Source of the DNA: Bacteriovorax sp.
GTDB lineage: Bacteria > Bdellovibrionota > Bacteriovoracia > Bacteriovoracales > Bacteriovoracaceae
Assembly: GCA_014376445.1 (NCBI GenBank)
Contig: JACMRM010000109.1
Span: forward strand, 1 to 34,684
Length of the DNA: 34,684 nt
Reading direction: 5' to 3'
Part shown: positions 7,372-14,768 of the stretch, piece after piece
Layout: each line of letters opens with the position of its first letter
How positions within the stretch are numbered: position 1 is the stretch's first letter
Translations under genes and position numbers: made by a program
The notes under the pieces: generated by a model
The model's input: only the letters and a program-made list of their open reading frames with translations
Told to the model about the DNA's origin: nothing
The model's database searches: none

Positions 7372-8007
7372 ATGAACATCAAAATTCTGGTGGTAGATGA
7401 CGACCAAATCAGTTCACAAATCCTGTCCCAAAGACTCACTAAAAGAGGCTTTACAGTAACTTGTGTTGAATCAGGTAAAGAGTGTCTTGATATGCTTTTA
7501 AACGATACTCCAGATGTTATTCTGCTTGATATCGTTATGCCTGAGATGACTGGGCTTCAGGTTCTCCAATACGTTCGAACAGTGTACTCATCAATTGATA
7601 TCCCGATAATTATGGTCACTGCAAAAACTGATGTCGCTGTCATCGTTGAAGCTCTTAAGTTTGGTGCTAATGATTATATCCAAAAGCCAGTGAATATCGA
7701 TATCGTTGAAGCACGTATCAATTCTCAGATCAATGCCGTAAAAAACTACAGAGACGCCATGGAAAAAAAGGAAGTGGAGTCAATCAACAAAATGATAGCC
7801 ACTTTCAACCATGAAATCAATAATCCACTGACGATTGCTTTTGGTCTTCTGAGAAAAGCAAAAAAAGAAGAAAGTCTTGAGTACTTCGAGCGTATTAGTG
7901 AAGCATTAAAAAGAGTTTCAAACATCGTAAAAGAAATTGAGAAGATTGATGAGCATACAGAATATCATGCCGATTTTGACACTACTAAAAAAATCAGTGT
8001 TGGTTAG
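7372..8007 (+). CDS. Response regulator with REC domain and a kinase-type H-box, no ATPase domain
   Basis: Residues 1-122 are a complete receiver domain with acidic pocket Asp9-Asp10-Asp11, phospho-acceptor Asp53 (LLDIVMP), Thr83 (MVTAKT) and Lys105 (QKP). Residues about 136-195 look like a histidine-kinase dimerisation helix pair with the H-box FNHEINNPLT (His147). The protein ends at residue 211, where a kinase would continue into its HATPase domain. It could therefore be a receiver-regulated phosphotransfer or dimerisation module, comparable in logic to Spo0B/ChpT, or a regulator that binds another kinase. No output DNA-binding domain is present. Its 3' end overlaps the convergent YeeZ-like gene by 14 bases. 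Confidence 0.88.
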   Translation: MNIKILVVDDDQISSQILSQRLTKRGFTVTCVESGKECLDMLLNDTPDVILLDIVMPEMTGLQVLQYVRTVYSSIDIPIIMVTAKTDVAVIVEALKFGANDYIQKPVNIDIVEARINSQINAVKNYRDAMEKKEVESINKMIATFNHEINNPLTIAFGLLRKAKKEESLEYFERISEALKRVSNIVKEIEKIDEHTEYHADFDTTKKISVG

Positions 8008-8764
8008 GATTGCGATAAGTAATCTGAAGCAGTCGTTTCGATTTGTTATTTGAAATATTTGTCTGCCCTGAACTTAATCCCATATCATCATATTCCGGCG
8101 GAGTCAGATTCATCTTTTTTGCCATTTCAATATAATAATCTTTTTTAAGCACTCTAAGGTCGCTCACTAAATTGAAAGTCTCATTCCATATATCATTTTC
8201 AATAACTGCTGTGATCGCGTTTATACAGTCTTCACGATGAACCAGATGGAGGAGCTCAGCTCCTGTTGTCAGATTTTTTTTGCCTTGGAGGAAGAAAACC
8301 GGATGGCGTTTATCACCATAGAGTCCGCCAGGTCTGATGATCGTAAGATTTTTAAAACGCAAGCGAAGGTATTCTTCTGTCTGAAGCAACAAAGGTGAAC
8401 TTGTATTTGTTAAGTCAGCAGCAAAACTTTCATCGACATCACCAAGGTTCTTTCCAAAAATAGAAGTTGAGCTGGTAAAAATTATTTTTTTATCTACATC
8501 AACTTTATCAAAAAAACTTTTTACAATAGAGAAATTCAGTGGCGGTATTGTATAAATCAAAATATTTGCTTTTGTGACTGGCCCAGGAAGAGCAGATTCT
8601 AACGAGAGATCAAAAGGCAGATAGGCAATAGCGGCTGCCTTGAACTCTCCGCTTTTGTCATGCGCAGTCGTGGCCGTAACCTGGTATTGGGCAAGTATCA
8701 AATGCTGCGCCAGCGGCTTTCCCAGCCATCCGCATCCAATTAAGCATATTTTTTCGTTCTTCAT
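7994..8764 (-). CDS. YeeZ-like NAD(P)-binding epimerase/dehydrogenase
   Basis: This is a 256-residue cytoplasmic protein of the extended short-chain dehydrogenase fold. The N-terminal Rossmann motif is LIGCGWLGKPLA, the same form as in E. coli YeeZ, followed by the 'SSTSIFG' serine region and 'IRPGGLYG'. The usual YxxxK catalytic pair is not evident at the expected place, so chemistry is uncertain. I chose the ATG at 8764 because GGAG sits 8 bases upstream; an ATG seven codons earlier has no ribosome-binding site. It diverges from the secreted CcmI-like gene at 8826. Confidence 0.8.
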   Translation of the reverse strand: MKNEKICLIGCGWLGKPLAQHLILAQYQVTATTAHDKSGEFKAAAIAYLPFDLSLESALPGPVTKANILIYTIPPLNFSIVKSFFDKVDVDKKIIFTSSTSIFGKNLGDVDESFAADLTNTSSPLLLQTEEYLRLRFKNLTIIRPGGLYGDKRHPVFFLQGKKNLTTGAELLHLVHREDCINAITAVIENDIWNETFNLVSDLRVLKKDYYIEMAKKMNLTPPEYDDMGLSSGQTNISNNKSKRLLQITYRNPNQH

Positions 8765-8825
8765 TTGATAAGCTCCGGGCTTCATACTATCATTAGGGAA
8801 ATTTAAATCCTATAGGAGTTTTGCA

Positions 8826-9254
8826 ATGAAGAATATATTTATGACCATAATTCTCTTTCTTACTGCTGCGAATGTTATGGCCTTTACAGATCCAAAAGTC
8901 GGTGGAATGGTCAGACTAAAAAAAGGCATGGAGAAAAAGCTGGTAAAAGGTGGAGCACTTTTTATCTATGCTAAACAAGCGGGGCCAGACTCTGGGCCTA
9001 ATGACAGAACACCACCGGTTGCCGTCATCAAAATTGATAATCCGACTTTTCCTCAGGCTTTCGTTCTGACTCAAAAAAATGTTATGATCCCAGGTGCAGA
9101 CTTCAAAGGTCCTTTCCATGTCATCGCACGCTATTCACCAGTTGCGGATGCAATTGCAAAATCTGGATCAATCCAGGGATTTGATCCAAAATTTCCTTCG
9201 GCAGATTTAGGAAATAAAAACCTTAATATCGAATTAAATACAGAACTGAAATAA
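8826..9254 (+). CDS. Secreted protein resembling the C-terminal domain of CcmI/CycH
   Basis: This 142-residue protein has a signal peptide (MKNIFMTIILFLTAANVMA, residues 1-19). The mature part reads like the periplasmic C-terminal domain of the cytochrome-c maturation protein CcmI: 'GALFIYAKQAG', then 'PPVAVIKI', 'FPQAFVLTQKNVMIPG', then 'VIARYSPVADAIAKSGSIQG'. Here the domain stands alone without the CcmI membrane and TPR parts. No other cytochrome-c maturation gene lies in the window. GGAG precedes the start. It overlaps the next ATG by one base (TAATG) and leads the TldD/TldE operon. Confidence 0.7.
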   Translation: MKNIFMTIILFLTAANVMAFTDPKVGGMVRLKKGMEKKLVKGGALFIYAKQAGPDSGPNDRTPPVAVIKIDNPTFPQAFVLTQKNVMIPGADFKGPFHVIARYSPVADAIAKSGSIQGFDPKFPSADLGNKNLNIELNTELK

Positions 9255-9895
9255 TGAGTATGGTTCCTGATTACTCATTATTTCCGAATAAAGAAGAATG
9301 GGGAACCGGTGATGAGGCGATGGATAACCGTTTATCTGTCGCTCTCAAAAAAGTTAAAGATGATTTAACTTTAGAAAATATCAGCGAGTTTTATTTCTAT
9401 GGACTCTCACTAAGACCTCGAGCTTATAATCCCGCCTTTCACACAACTATTGAACTCGTCACCAAAGCCTTTATTTTTTGCCTTGAACCTGACGGGTACA
9501 ATGATCAACTGATGCAGAAAATGAAAGGGGGCCATGCCAGCAAAAAGAAAGTGATTTTTGAACTGTCTGAAGTGCAGACGATCTTAAATGAACTTAAAAC
9601 GAAAAAAATGTACCGCTATAAAGGCCAGATTGATTTCTATCTTCACCATCAAGATATTGACGAGCGAAATCCTTTTGTAAGGCATCTTTTAAAACGCGCA
9701 CCGATTGAGCTTCATGCAAAAATTACGTTGAAAGATTTTAAGGCATACTTAAGTGGAGAAAAAGACAGCACCACTTATAGCGATCCATTTTTTCATGCTT
9801 TGCGCATGACTAATCAGATACTTTTAATCGAAAACCTCGGCGAATTTTGGTATCATCAAGGTCAGATTTTTTCTTTTCCCCTATTTGATATTTAA
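9254..9895 (+). CDS. Uncharacterised protein in the TldD/TldE operon
   Basis: This is a 213-residue, mixed alpha/beta, apparently cytoplasmic protein with no signal peptide or membrane helix. I do not recognise its family. Visible features are an aromatic-rich central part (SEFYFYGLSLRPRAYNPAFH, residues about 45-64) and a C-terminus ending in FWYHQGQIFSFPLFDI. There is no cysteine pair or obvious catalytic motif. Its ATG overlaps the stop of the upstream secreted gene and it ends 14 bases before tldD, so it is very probably translated with both. Confidence 0.6.
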   Translation: MSMVPDYSLFPNKEEWGTGDEAMDNRLSVALKKVKDDLTLENISEFYFYGLSLRPRAYNPAFHTTIELVTKAFIFCLEPDGYNDQLMQKMKGGHASKKKVIFELSEVQTILNELKTKKMYRYKGQIDFYLHHQDIDERNPFVRHLLKRAPIELHAKITLKDFKAYLSGEKDSTTYSDPFFHALRMTNQILLIENLGEFWYHQGQIFSFPLFDI

Positions 9896-9909
9896 TTCAG
9901 GAGACCCGT

Positions 9910-11274
9910 ATGGACATCAAAAACATTTTAGACAGACTTGATCTAAAAAAATTCCCATGTCATTTTGTCGATGTGCGAATTGAGCGCACTCAAACAACAG
10001 GTTTTAGTTTTCAAAACGGTGAACTGGTTGGAGCAACGGAGAGGCCAGTCCTTGGCGCTTTTATCCGCATTCATCATCATGGGGCATGGTACTACTGTTC
10101 AACAACTGCTGTTACAAACCTGAGTTTTGAAATCGAAAAACTTATTGACCAGGCCAACAATGGAAAGAAATCTTCGAATACATATGATGTTCCAGAAAAT
10201 AATGGAATTCATCATTTAATCAATAAGGCTTCTAAGGCCTTCTCAAATATTTCACTCGAAACAAAAGTAAAGATGGGAGAGGGTTATCTGCCATTGATCC
10301 AGAAAATTTTGAACCTGCAGGATTCAAGTGTGCGTTACACTGATTTGTATAAAGAAAAATTTTACAAGTCATCAGTTGGAACTGAGTTCTCATATGATTT
10401 TAACCAGGCAGGGTTTGCTTTTTCTGCAACTCTAAAAAAAGACGGTGATCTATTCGCAGACAGTTTTAGAAAGTACGCTACAGACTTTAGTGAATTTGCA
10501 GGAATGGAAAAAGATATTCTTGCATATTGGACTGAAGCTCAAAGATTCCTTGGAGCAGAAACGGTAACTCCGGGAAAATATAAAGTTGTTTTATCACCAG
10601 AGATCACGGGAGTTTTCACTCATGAATCTTTCGGACACAAATCCGAGGCAGATTTTATGATGGGTGACCCTGAGGCCACGAAAGAGTGGAAGCTGGGAAG
10701 TACAATCGCTTCAAGTTGTCTTTCTATAGTTGATACAGGTGTTCATGAAAATACTTCGGGGTACTGCCCGATCGATGATGAAGGAACACTCGCTCAAAAG
10801 AATTATCTTATCAAAGACGGTGTTCTTTCGGGCAGACTGCACTCAACTCATACGTCAAATGTATTGGAAGAAAAACCGACGGGAAATGCACGTGCTATGA
10901 ACTTTGAATTCGAACCGATCGTTCGTATGACTTCAACTTATATCGAAGGCGGAAAAACTCCGTTTAAGGAATTATTAAAGCAGGCAGAAGGCGGGGTTTA
11001 TTTTTACAATTTCAAACACGGATCAGGTGGAAGTACTTTCACGATTGCACCGACAAGGGCCTATAGAATTAAAAATGGAGAGCTTGCTGAGCCAGTTAAG
11101 GTTGCAGTTCTTTCAGGATCAGTTTTTGAAACACTGAGATTGATTGAAGCATGCGGTGACGATTTTGAACTTCACAATTCTGCTTTCGGCGGATGCGGGA
11201 AGATGGAGCAGTCTCCGCTGCCGGTTGCTGATGGTGGTCCTTCGATTTTAATTAATGGAATGCAAATTTCTTAA
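9910..11274 (+). CDS. tldD: TldD-family metallopeptidase, catalytic subunit
   Basis: This 454-residue protein belongs to the TldD/PmbA family. TldD is the zinc-bearing subunit of a heterodimeric peptidase that degrades unfolded or flexible peptides in the cytoplasm; in E. coli it matures microcin B17 and degrades the antitoxin CcdA. The catalytic motif HESFGH (238-243, HExxxH) is intact, and the C-terminal GGCGK...PVADGGPSI region supplies the remaining family residues. Length is close to E. coli TldD (481). GGAG lies just before the ATG. The TldE-like partner follows after 16 bases. Confidence 0.93.
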   Translation: MDIKNILDRLDLKKFPCHFVDVRIERTQTTGFSFQNGELVGATERPVLGAFIRIHHHGAWYYCSTTAVTNLSFEIEKLIDQANNGKKSSNTYDVPENNGIHHLINKASKAFSNISLETKVKMGEGYLPLIQKILNLQDSSVRYTDLYKEKFYKSSVGTEFSYDFNQAGFAFSATLKKDGDLFADSFRKYATDFSEFAGMEKDILAYWTEAQRFLGAETVTPGKYKVVLSPEITGVFTHESFGHKSEADFMMGDPEATKEWKLGSTIASSCLSIVDTGVHENTSGYCPIDDEGTLAQKNYLIKDGVLSGRLHSTHTSNVLEEKPTGNARAMNFEFEPIVRMTSTYIEGGKTPFKELLKQAEGGVYFYNFKHGSGGSTFTIAPTRAYRIKNGELAEPVKVAVLSGSVFETLRLIEACGDDFELHNSAFGGCGKMEQSPLPVADGGPSILINGMQIS

Positions 11275-11290
11275 CTTAAGGATTAAAAAA

Positions 11291-12526
11291 ATGAAATACG
11301 ATATTTTCACAGATACAGAAGAGTCACTATCAATTGAAGTCGTTGCAGGAGTAGTAAACTCTTCAAGAAATAAAAACATCACTAAAAAAGGTGTTCGTCT
11401 TTTCGAAGAAAATAAAATTTACACGACATCATTTGTCGGCGACATTGCAGATGCAGAGCTTGTAAAAAAAGCTCAGTCAGCAAAAACTGTGGGGATTCCT
11501 TATGAATACACTTTGCCTCAATATCAAAATGTTAATATGGTCGATAGGGAAAGTTTCCAGGATCCACTGAGCAAAATAGCTGAGGCGATTGAGGAAACTC
11601 AGGAGCGTCTGCAGGGATTTTCAAATCAATTTGTTTTTAACGGCAAGTTCAACAGAGCGATCCAGACAATTACAATTAAAAATGACAGTGGCGCTTTATT
11701 GGAAAAGAAATTTGCATACAATGAATGGTACTACTTGTTTAAAAAGGTAGGATCACCCAATCTTCTTGATGGATACTTTCAGGGGAGTGGCAGAACATTA
11801 AATATTGACGATGTTCTCGACAAAAACATTGCCTACCTTGAAGCCTACGATAATGAAATTAAGTTTCAACATGGAAAATACCCGGTACTGTTCATTAATG
11901 GTGACCAGCTGATGTCAAAATTATCAGAATCTTTTCGTGCTGATAAATACTGCGAAGGCTCGGCGCTTTACAGCGGTAAATTGAACCAGCAAATCTTCAG
12001 CAAAGAATTTTCAATTTATGATATTAACTATTCTCCTGAACACGGCATCTACCGCAAATTTGACAACGAAGGGACTGTAAGAAAAATTGCCAAACTTCCG
12101 CTGATTGAAAATGGTGTAATGAAAAACATTATCGCTGATCTTCGTTTTGCCAAAAAATACGGAGTAGAGGCAACTGCAAACGGGCAGAGAAGCTACGATT
12201 CAGGCGTGGCCCTGGGATTTAATTCATTCACAATCGGCGCAGGGATAAGAACAACTCAGGAAATTTTAAAATCTCTTGATAACTGTGTTGTCGTTTTCAT
12301 GGGAGACGGAGGTGATTTTACTGACAAGGGAGAATTTTCAACTCCACTGCAACTGTCTTACCTGGTTCAAAAAGGCGAGATTGTCGGACGTCTTCCTCAA
12401 TTGACAGTGAAAACATCAAACAATGAAATGTTCAATACTCGCCTGATTGAAATTGCCAGTGATGGTTTTCAAAAAGACATGATGAATCCTTCTCTGTTTA
12501 CTGAAATGGATGTTTACGTAAACTGA
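11291..12526 (+). CDS. pmbA: TldE/PmbA-like partner subunit
   Basis: This 411-residue protein has the PmbA/TldE architecture and lacks the HExxxH motif, as expected for the non-catalytic half of the TldD/TldE complex. Recognisable parts are the N-terminal 'GVRLFEENKIYTTSFVG' region and the C-terminal 'GDGGDFTDKGEFSTPLQLSYLVQKG' region. It is more divergent than TldD, so the symbol is assigned by role and position. I chose the ATG at 11291 because AAGGA lies 7 bases upstream and it clears the tldD stop; an ATG at 11255 would overlap tldD by 20 bases. Its stop overlaps the next ATG (TGATG). Confidence 0.82.
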   Translation: MKYDIFTDTEESLSIEVVAGVVNSSRNKNITKKGVRLFEENKIYTTSFVGDIADAELVKKAQSAKTVGIPYEYTLPQYQNVNMVDRESFQDPLSKIAEAIEETQERLQGFSNQFVFNGKFNRAIQTITIKNDSGALLEKKFAYNEWYYLFKKVGSPNLLDGYFQGSGRTLNIDDVLDKNIAYLEAYDNEIKFQHGKYPVLFINGDQLMSKLSESFRADKYCEGSALYSGKLNQQIFSKEFSIYDINYSPEHGIYRKFDNEGTVRKIAKLPLIENGVMKNIIADLRFAKKYGVEATANGQRSYDSGVALGFNSFTIGAGIRTTQEILKSLDNCVVVFMGDGGDFTDKGEFSTPLQLSYLVQKGEIVGRLPQLTVKTSNNEMFNTRLIEIASDGFQKDMMNPSLFTEMDVYVN

Positions 12527-12966
12527 TGGAAGTTCATTTTTTACCTGCCGGCACCACTGGCAAAGACATTCAGGAACTCAGAAAAAAATGTGACTGCATA
12601 ATGATCGACCTGAAAAAATTAAATAATACCAACGACTCGTTTATCGTCGATGACGAGTCGTTTGATTTCAGGCTTCAGCCCTTGCGCCTTATTGTTATTC
12701 AATTAAAAGATTTGCAGCGAAGCTGGAGCATTTTAAACGATCGTTTCAGGCGCAATACTATGATTATTGCTTCTGATGAGGATGTGAGATCAAATCCAGT
12801 TGTTTGCCAATACCTGGAGTCTCAGGGCGTGGCCTTATTAATGACAAAAAAAAATGAAGATGGATTCTTGAGCTATGAAGGTTTAATGAAAAGTTTATCG
12901 AGTCTGCAATTTAAATCAATCCTGGTGGAAGATAGAATTGATTTAATAAAAGAATTATCCTTGTAA
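12526..12966 (+). CDS. Uncharacterised protein ending the TldD/TldE operon
   Basis: This is a 146-residue soluble protein that overlaps the end of the TldE-like gene by one base and so is probably translationally coupled to it. Alternating beta/alpha segments ('CDCIMIDLKKL', 'LRLIVIQLKDL', 'RNTMIIASDEDV', 'QGVALLMTKKN') hint at a small Rossmann-like or receiver-like sandwich, but no active-site pattern is visible and I cannot name a family. It has no signal peptide or cysteine pair. It ends 3 bases before the convergent secreted gene at 12970. Confidence 0.6.
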   Translation: MEVHFLPAGTTGKDIQELRKKCDCIMIDLKKLNNTNDSFIVDDESFDFRLQPLRLIVIQLKDLQRSWSILNDRFRRNTMIIASDEDVRSNPVVCQYLESQGVALLMTKKNEDGFLSYEGLMKSLSSLQFKSILVEDRIDLIKELSL

Positions 12967-12969
12967 TAA

Positions 12970-13329
12970 TTATTTTTTTTCTATGCCGGCTTCCTCCATT
13001 TGTTTTTCAAATTCCTTCATATCAATTTTTTTTCCATTAACTATATCTTCTGCTTTGCTCGGATCTTTTTTTATTACAGTGACTGCCTTATCCTTTATAC
13101 CTTTTATCTGATCGTCATTCATTCCAGCGAGCTCTTTTTTCGCTTTCTGGTACTCAGTATCTGAAATTTTTCCTTCTTTTCTTAGGTTATCAAGGCTCGT
13201 AAAAATTTCATCTTTGTTAATTGTGAGACTAGAGAGAGTATCTACATTTGATTCTTCAGCAGCCGATAGCGGTGACTGAAATAAAAATAATGAAAACATA
13301 AGAAAGAATACACGTAAACCAGTTAACAT
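12970..13329 (-). CDS. Small secreted protein with SHOCT-like helix
   Basis: This 119-residue protein has a signal peptide (residues 1-24, cleavage after LSAA). The middle contains 'LDNLRKEGKISDTEYQKAKKELAG', which has the SHOCT pattern (short C-terminal-type 'L..Lk..G.It..Ef...K..ll') found in many proteins. The rest is Lys/Asp/Glu-rich and probably helical. A near-perfect AGGAGG precedes the start. It is convergent with the TldD/TldE operon. The function is unknown; SHOCT modules are thought to aid oligomerisation, but that is family knowledge rather than evidence here. Confidence 0.75.
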   Translation of the reverse strand: MLTGLRVFFLMFSLFLFQSPLSAAEESNVDTLSSLTINKDEIFTSLDNLRKEGKISDTEYQKAKKELAGMNDDQIKGIKDKAVTVIKKDPSKAEDIVNGKKIDMKEFEKQMEEAGIEKK

Positions 13330-13484
13330 TTAAATTCCTCCTAAGTTTTGAGCTTGGCTAGAATATCATAGGATAAAAAATGGAGTGAGAATGGAGAAAA
13401 AAAGAGTTAAGTGGCTATTTGCAGGTGAAATTTCAGGCACCCATGCGAAATAGAGTGCCCAAGAATTGTGGAGTCTAATAAATT

Positions 13485-14216
13485 CTAAAGATCAGCGAAT
13501 GAGTCGTCGTACTTAACATTGTGATAAACTTTCGTTACGTCATCATCACTTTCAAGCAAGTCCACTAATTTCGTGACCGTTTTGAATGTCTCTTTATCAA
13601 TCTCTTTAAATGTCAGAGGAACTCTTTCAAGACCAGCTTCGTCAGCTTTAAGTTTTAAATGATCGAGCTTTGTTTGAATCGGCCCGAAAGCTTCCATAGG
13701 TCCAGTTACAGTATAAAAAGCATCTTCTAAAACAACATCATCTGCACCAGCGTCGATCATATCTAATGTAAAGTCGTCTTCATTTAATCCTGTACCAGGA
13801 ATTTCAAATACAGCTTTTCTTTCAAATACGAATTGTAGGCACCCAGTTGTTCCTAGAGATCCACCGCACTTATTGAAAAAATTTCTTACGTTCGCAACAG
13901 TTCTTGTTCCGTTGTTAGTAGAAGCTTCAACAAAAATCGCTACACCGTTTGGCCCGTAACCTTCGTAAGCGATATCTGAGTATCCTTCATCTTCATTTCC
14001 CTGACCTTTTTTAATGGCGCGGTCAATGTTGTCCTTTGGAACGTTATATTTTCTCGATTTTTCCAATGCGATACGAAGCATGAAGTTTGATTCAATTTCT
14101 TCTCCGCCTTGCTTAACTGCTTTTGTGACTTCGCGAAGGCACTTTGTATACATCAATGATCTGATCTTATCCTGATCGCCTTTTTTTTCTTTGATGTTAT
14201 TCCACTTACGTCCCAT
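13485..14216 (-). CDS. YebC/PmpR family protein, YeeN-type
   Basis: This 243-residue cytoplasmic protein opens MGRKWNNIKEKKGDQDKIRS, the YeeN-type variant of the YebC start (classical YebC begins MAGHSKW). The family hallmarks follow: 'RIALEKSRKYNVPKDNIDRAIKKG', 'YEGYGPNGVAIFVEASTNNG', 'TRTVANVRNFFNKCGGSLG' and the C-terminal 'LVDLLESDDDVTKVYHNVKY'. Family members were described as DNA-binding regulators and more recently as factors that help ribosomes through hard-to-translate stretches. It lies in a minus-strand run with GNAT and ABC-F genes, which fits a translation role. Confidence 0.93.
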   Translation of the reverse strand: MGRKWNNIKEKKGDQDKIRSLMYTKCLREVTKAVKQGGEEIESNFMLRIALEKSRKYNVPKDNIDRAIKKGQGNEDEGYSDIAYEGYGPNGVAIFVEASTNNGTRTVANVRNFFNKCGGSLGTTGCLQFVFERKAVFEIPGTGLNEDDFTLDMIDAGADDVVLEDAFYTVTGPMEAFGPIQTKLDHLKLKADEAGLERVPLTFKEIDKETFKTVTKLVDLLESDDDVTKVYHNVKYDDSFADL

Positions 14217-14260
14217 TGGTCTTCCTTCAATATATTAATTTTTAAGTTTAAAAAATTTTA

Positions 14261-14764
14261 TCAGTTTTTTAACAGAGCTTCAAAATAAATAAAGCCGTCA
14301 CCCGTGTGTTTTAAGATCAGAGGCGAGCGGGTTTTCGCGAATTTATTCAATAAATGTGTCATTTTAAGATTGCTCGTATGATAATCGCCGTAAAAATGCG
14401 TGATGCCTACTGCCACTGCTCTGGCGGCCACTTCTTCAAAGAGTTTTCTTCCAAGTCCCATTCCCTGATAGCAATCGACAATAACAATGCCAATTTCAGC
14501 ATGAGTTTCAAGATCAGATCGTTTAATCGCTCTTATCACTCCCGCCGGAAGCTGATTTCCATTTTTGTGATGAACAGCAACATAGGCCAGGTGATTCACT
14601 TGATCAACTTCAGTTAAAAACTGTAGCTCTTTTTCACTAAATTCTTTTTTGTTGGTGAAGAAACGCTGACGAATCGATTCAGGCGAGAGCATTTTCAATC
14701 CAACTTGAATTTGGATTTTATCTGTGGGAAGTATCGGCCTTATTTCGAAGTAAGTCTCATTCAT
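14261..14764 (-). CDS. GNAT-family N-acetyltransferase
   Basis: This is a 167-residue protein with the GNAT fold. The acetyl-CoA binding motif is YQGMGLGRKLFEEV (residues about 98-111), preceded by the 'AEIGIVIVDCYQG' strand. The N-terminal 'LSPESIRQRFFTNKKEFSE' resembles the GNAT domains that accompany or regulate metabolic enzymes (Pat-type), but here it stands alone. The substrate is not known. The gene begins 4 bases after the ABC-F stop and is followed by the YebC-type gene, so the three probably form one transcript. Confidence 0.87.
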   Translation of the reverse strand: MNETYFEIRPILPTDKIQIQVGLKMLSPESIRQRFFTNKKEFSEKELQFLTEVDQVNHLAYVAVHHKNGNQLPAGVIRAIKRSDLETHAEIGIVIVDCYQGMGLGRKLFEEVAARAVAVGITHFYGDYHTSNLKMTHLLNKFAKTRSPLILKHTGDGFIYFEALLKN

Positions 14765-14768
14765 TTAT

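Noticed and set aside
13429-13462. GGCAC...GTGCC pairing considered as the terminator of the YebC-type gene
   Set aside because: The stem is only about 5 bp with a long loop and no T-run in the right place.
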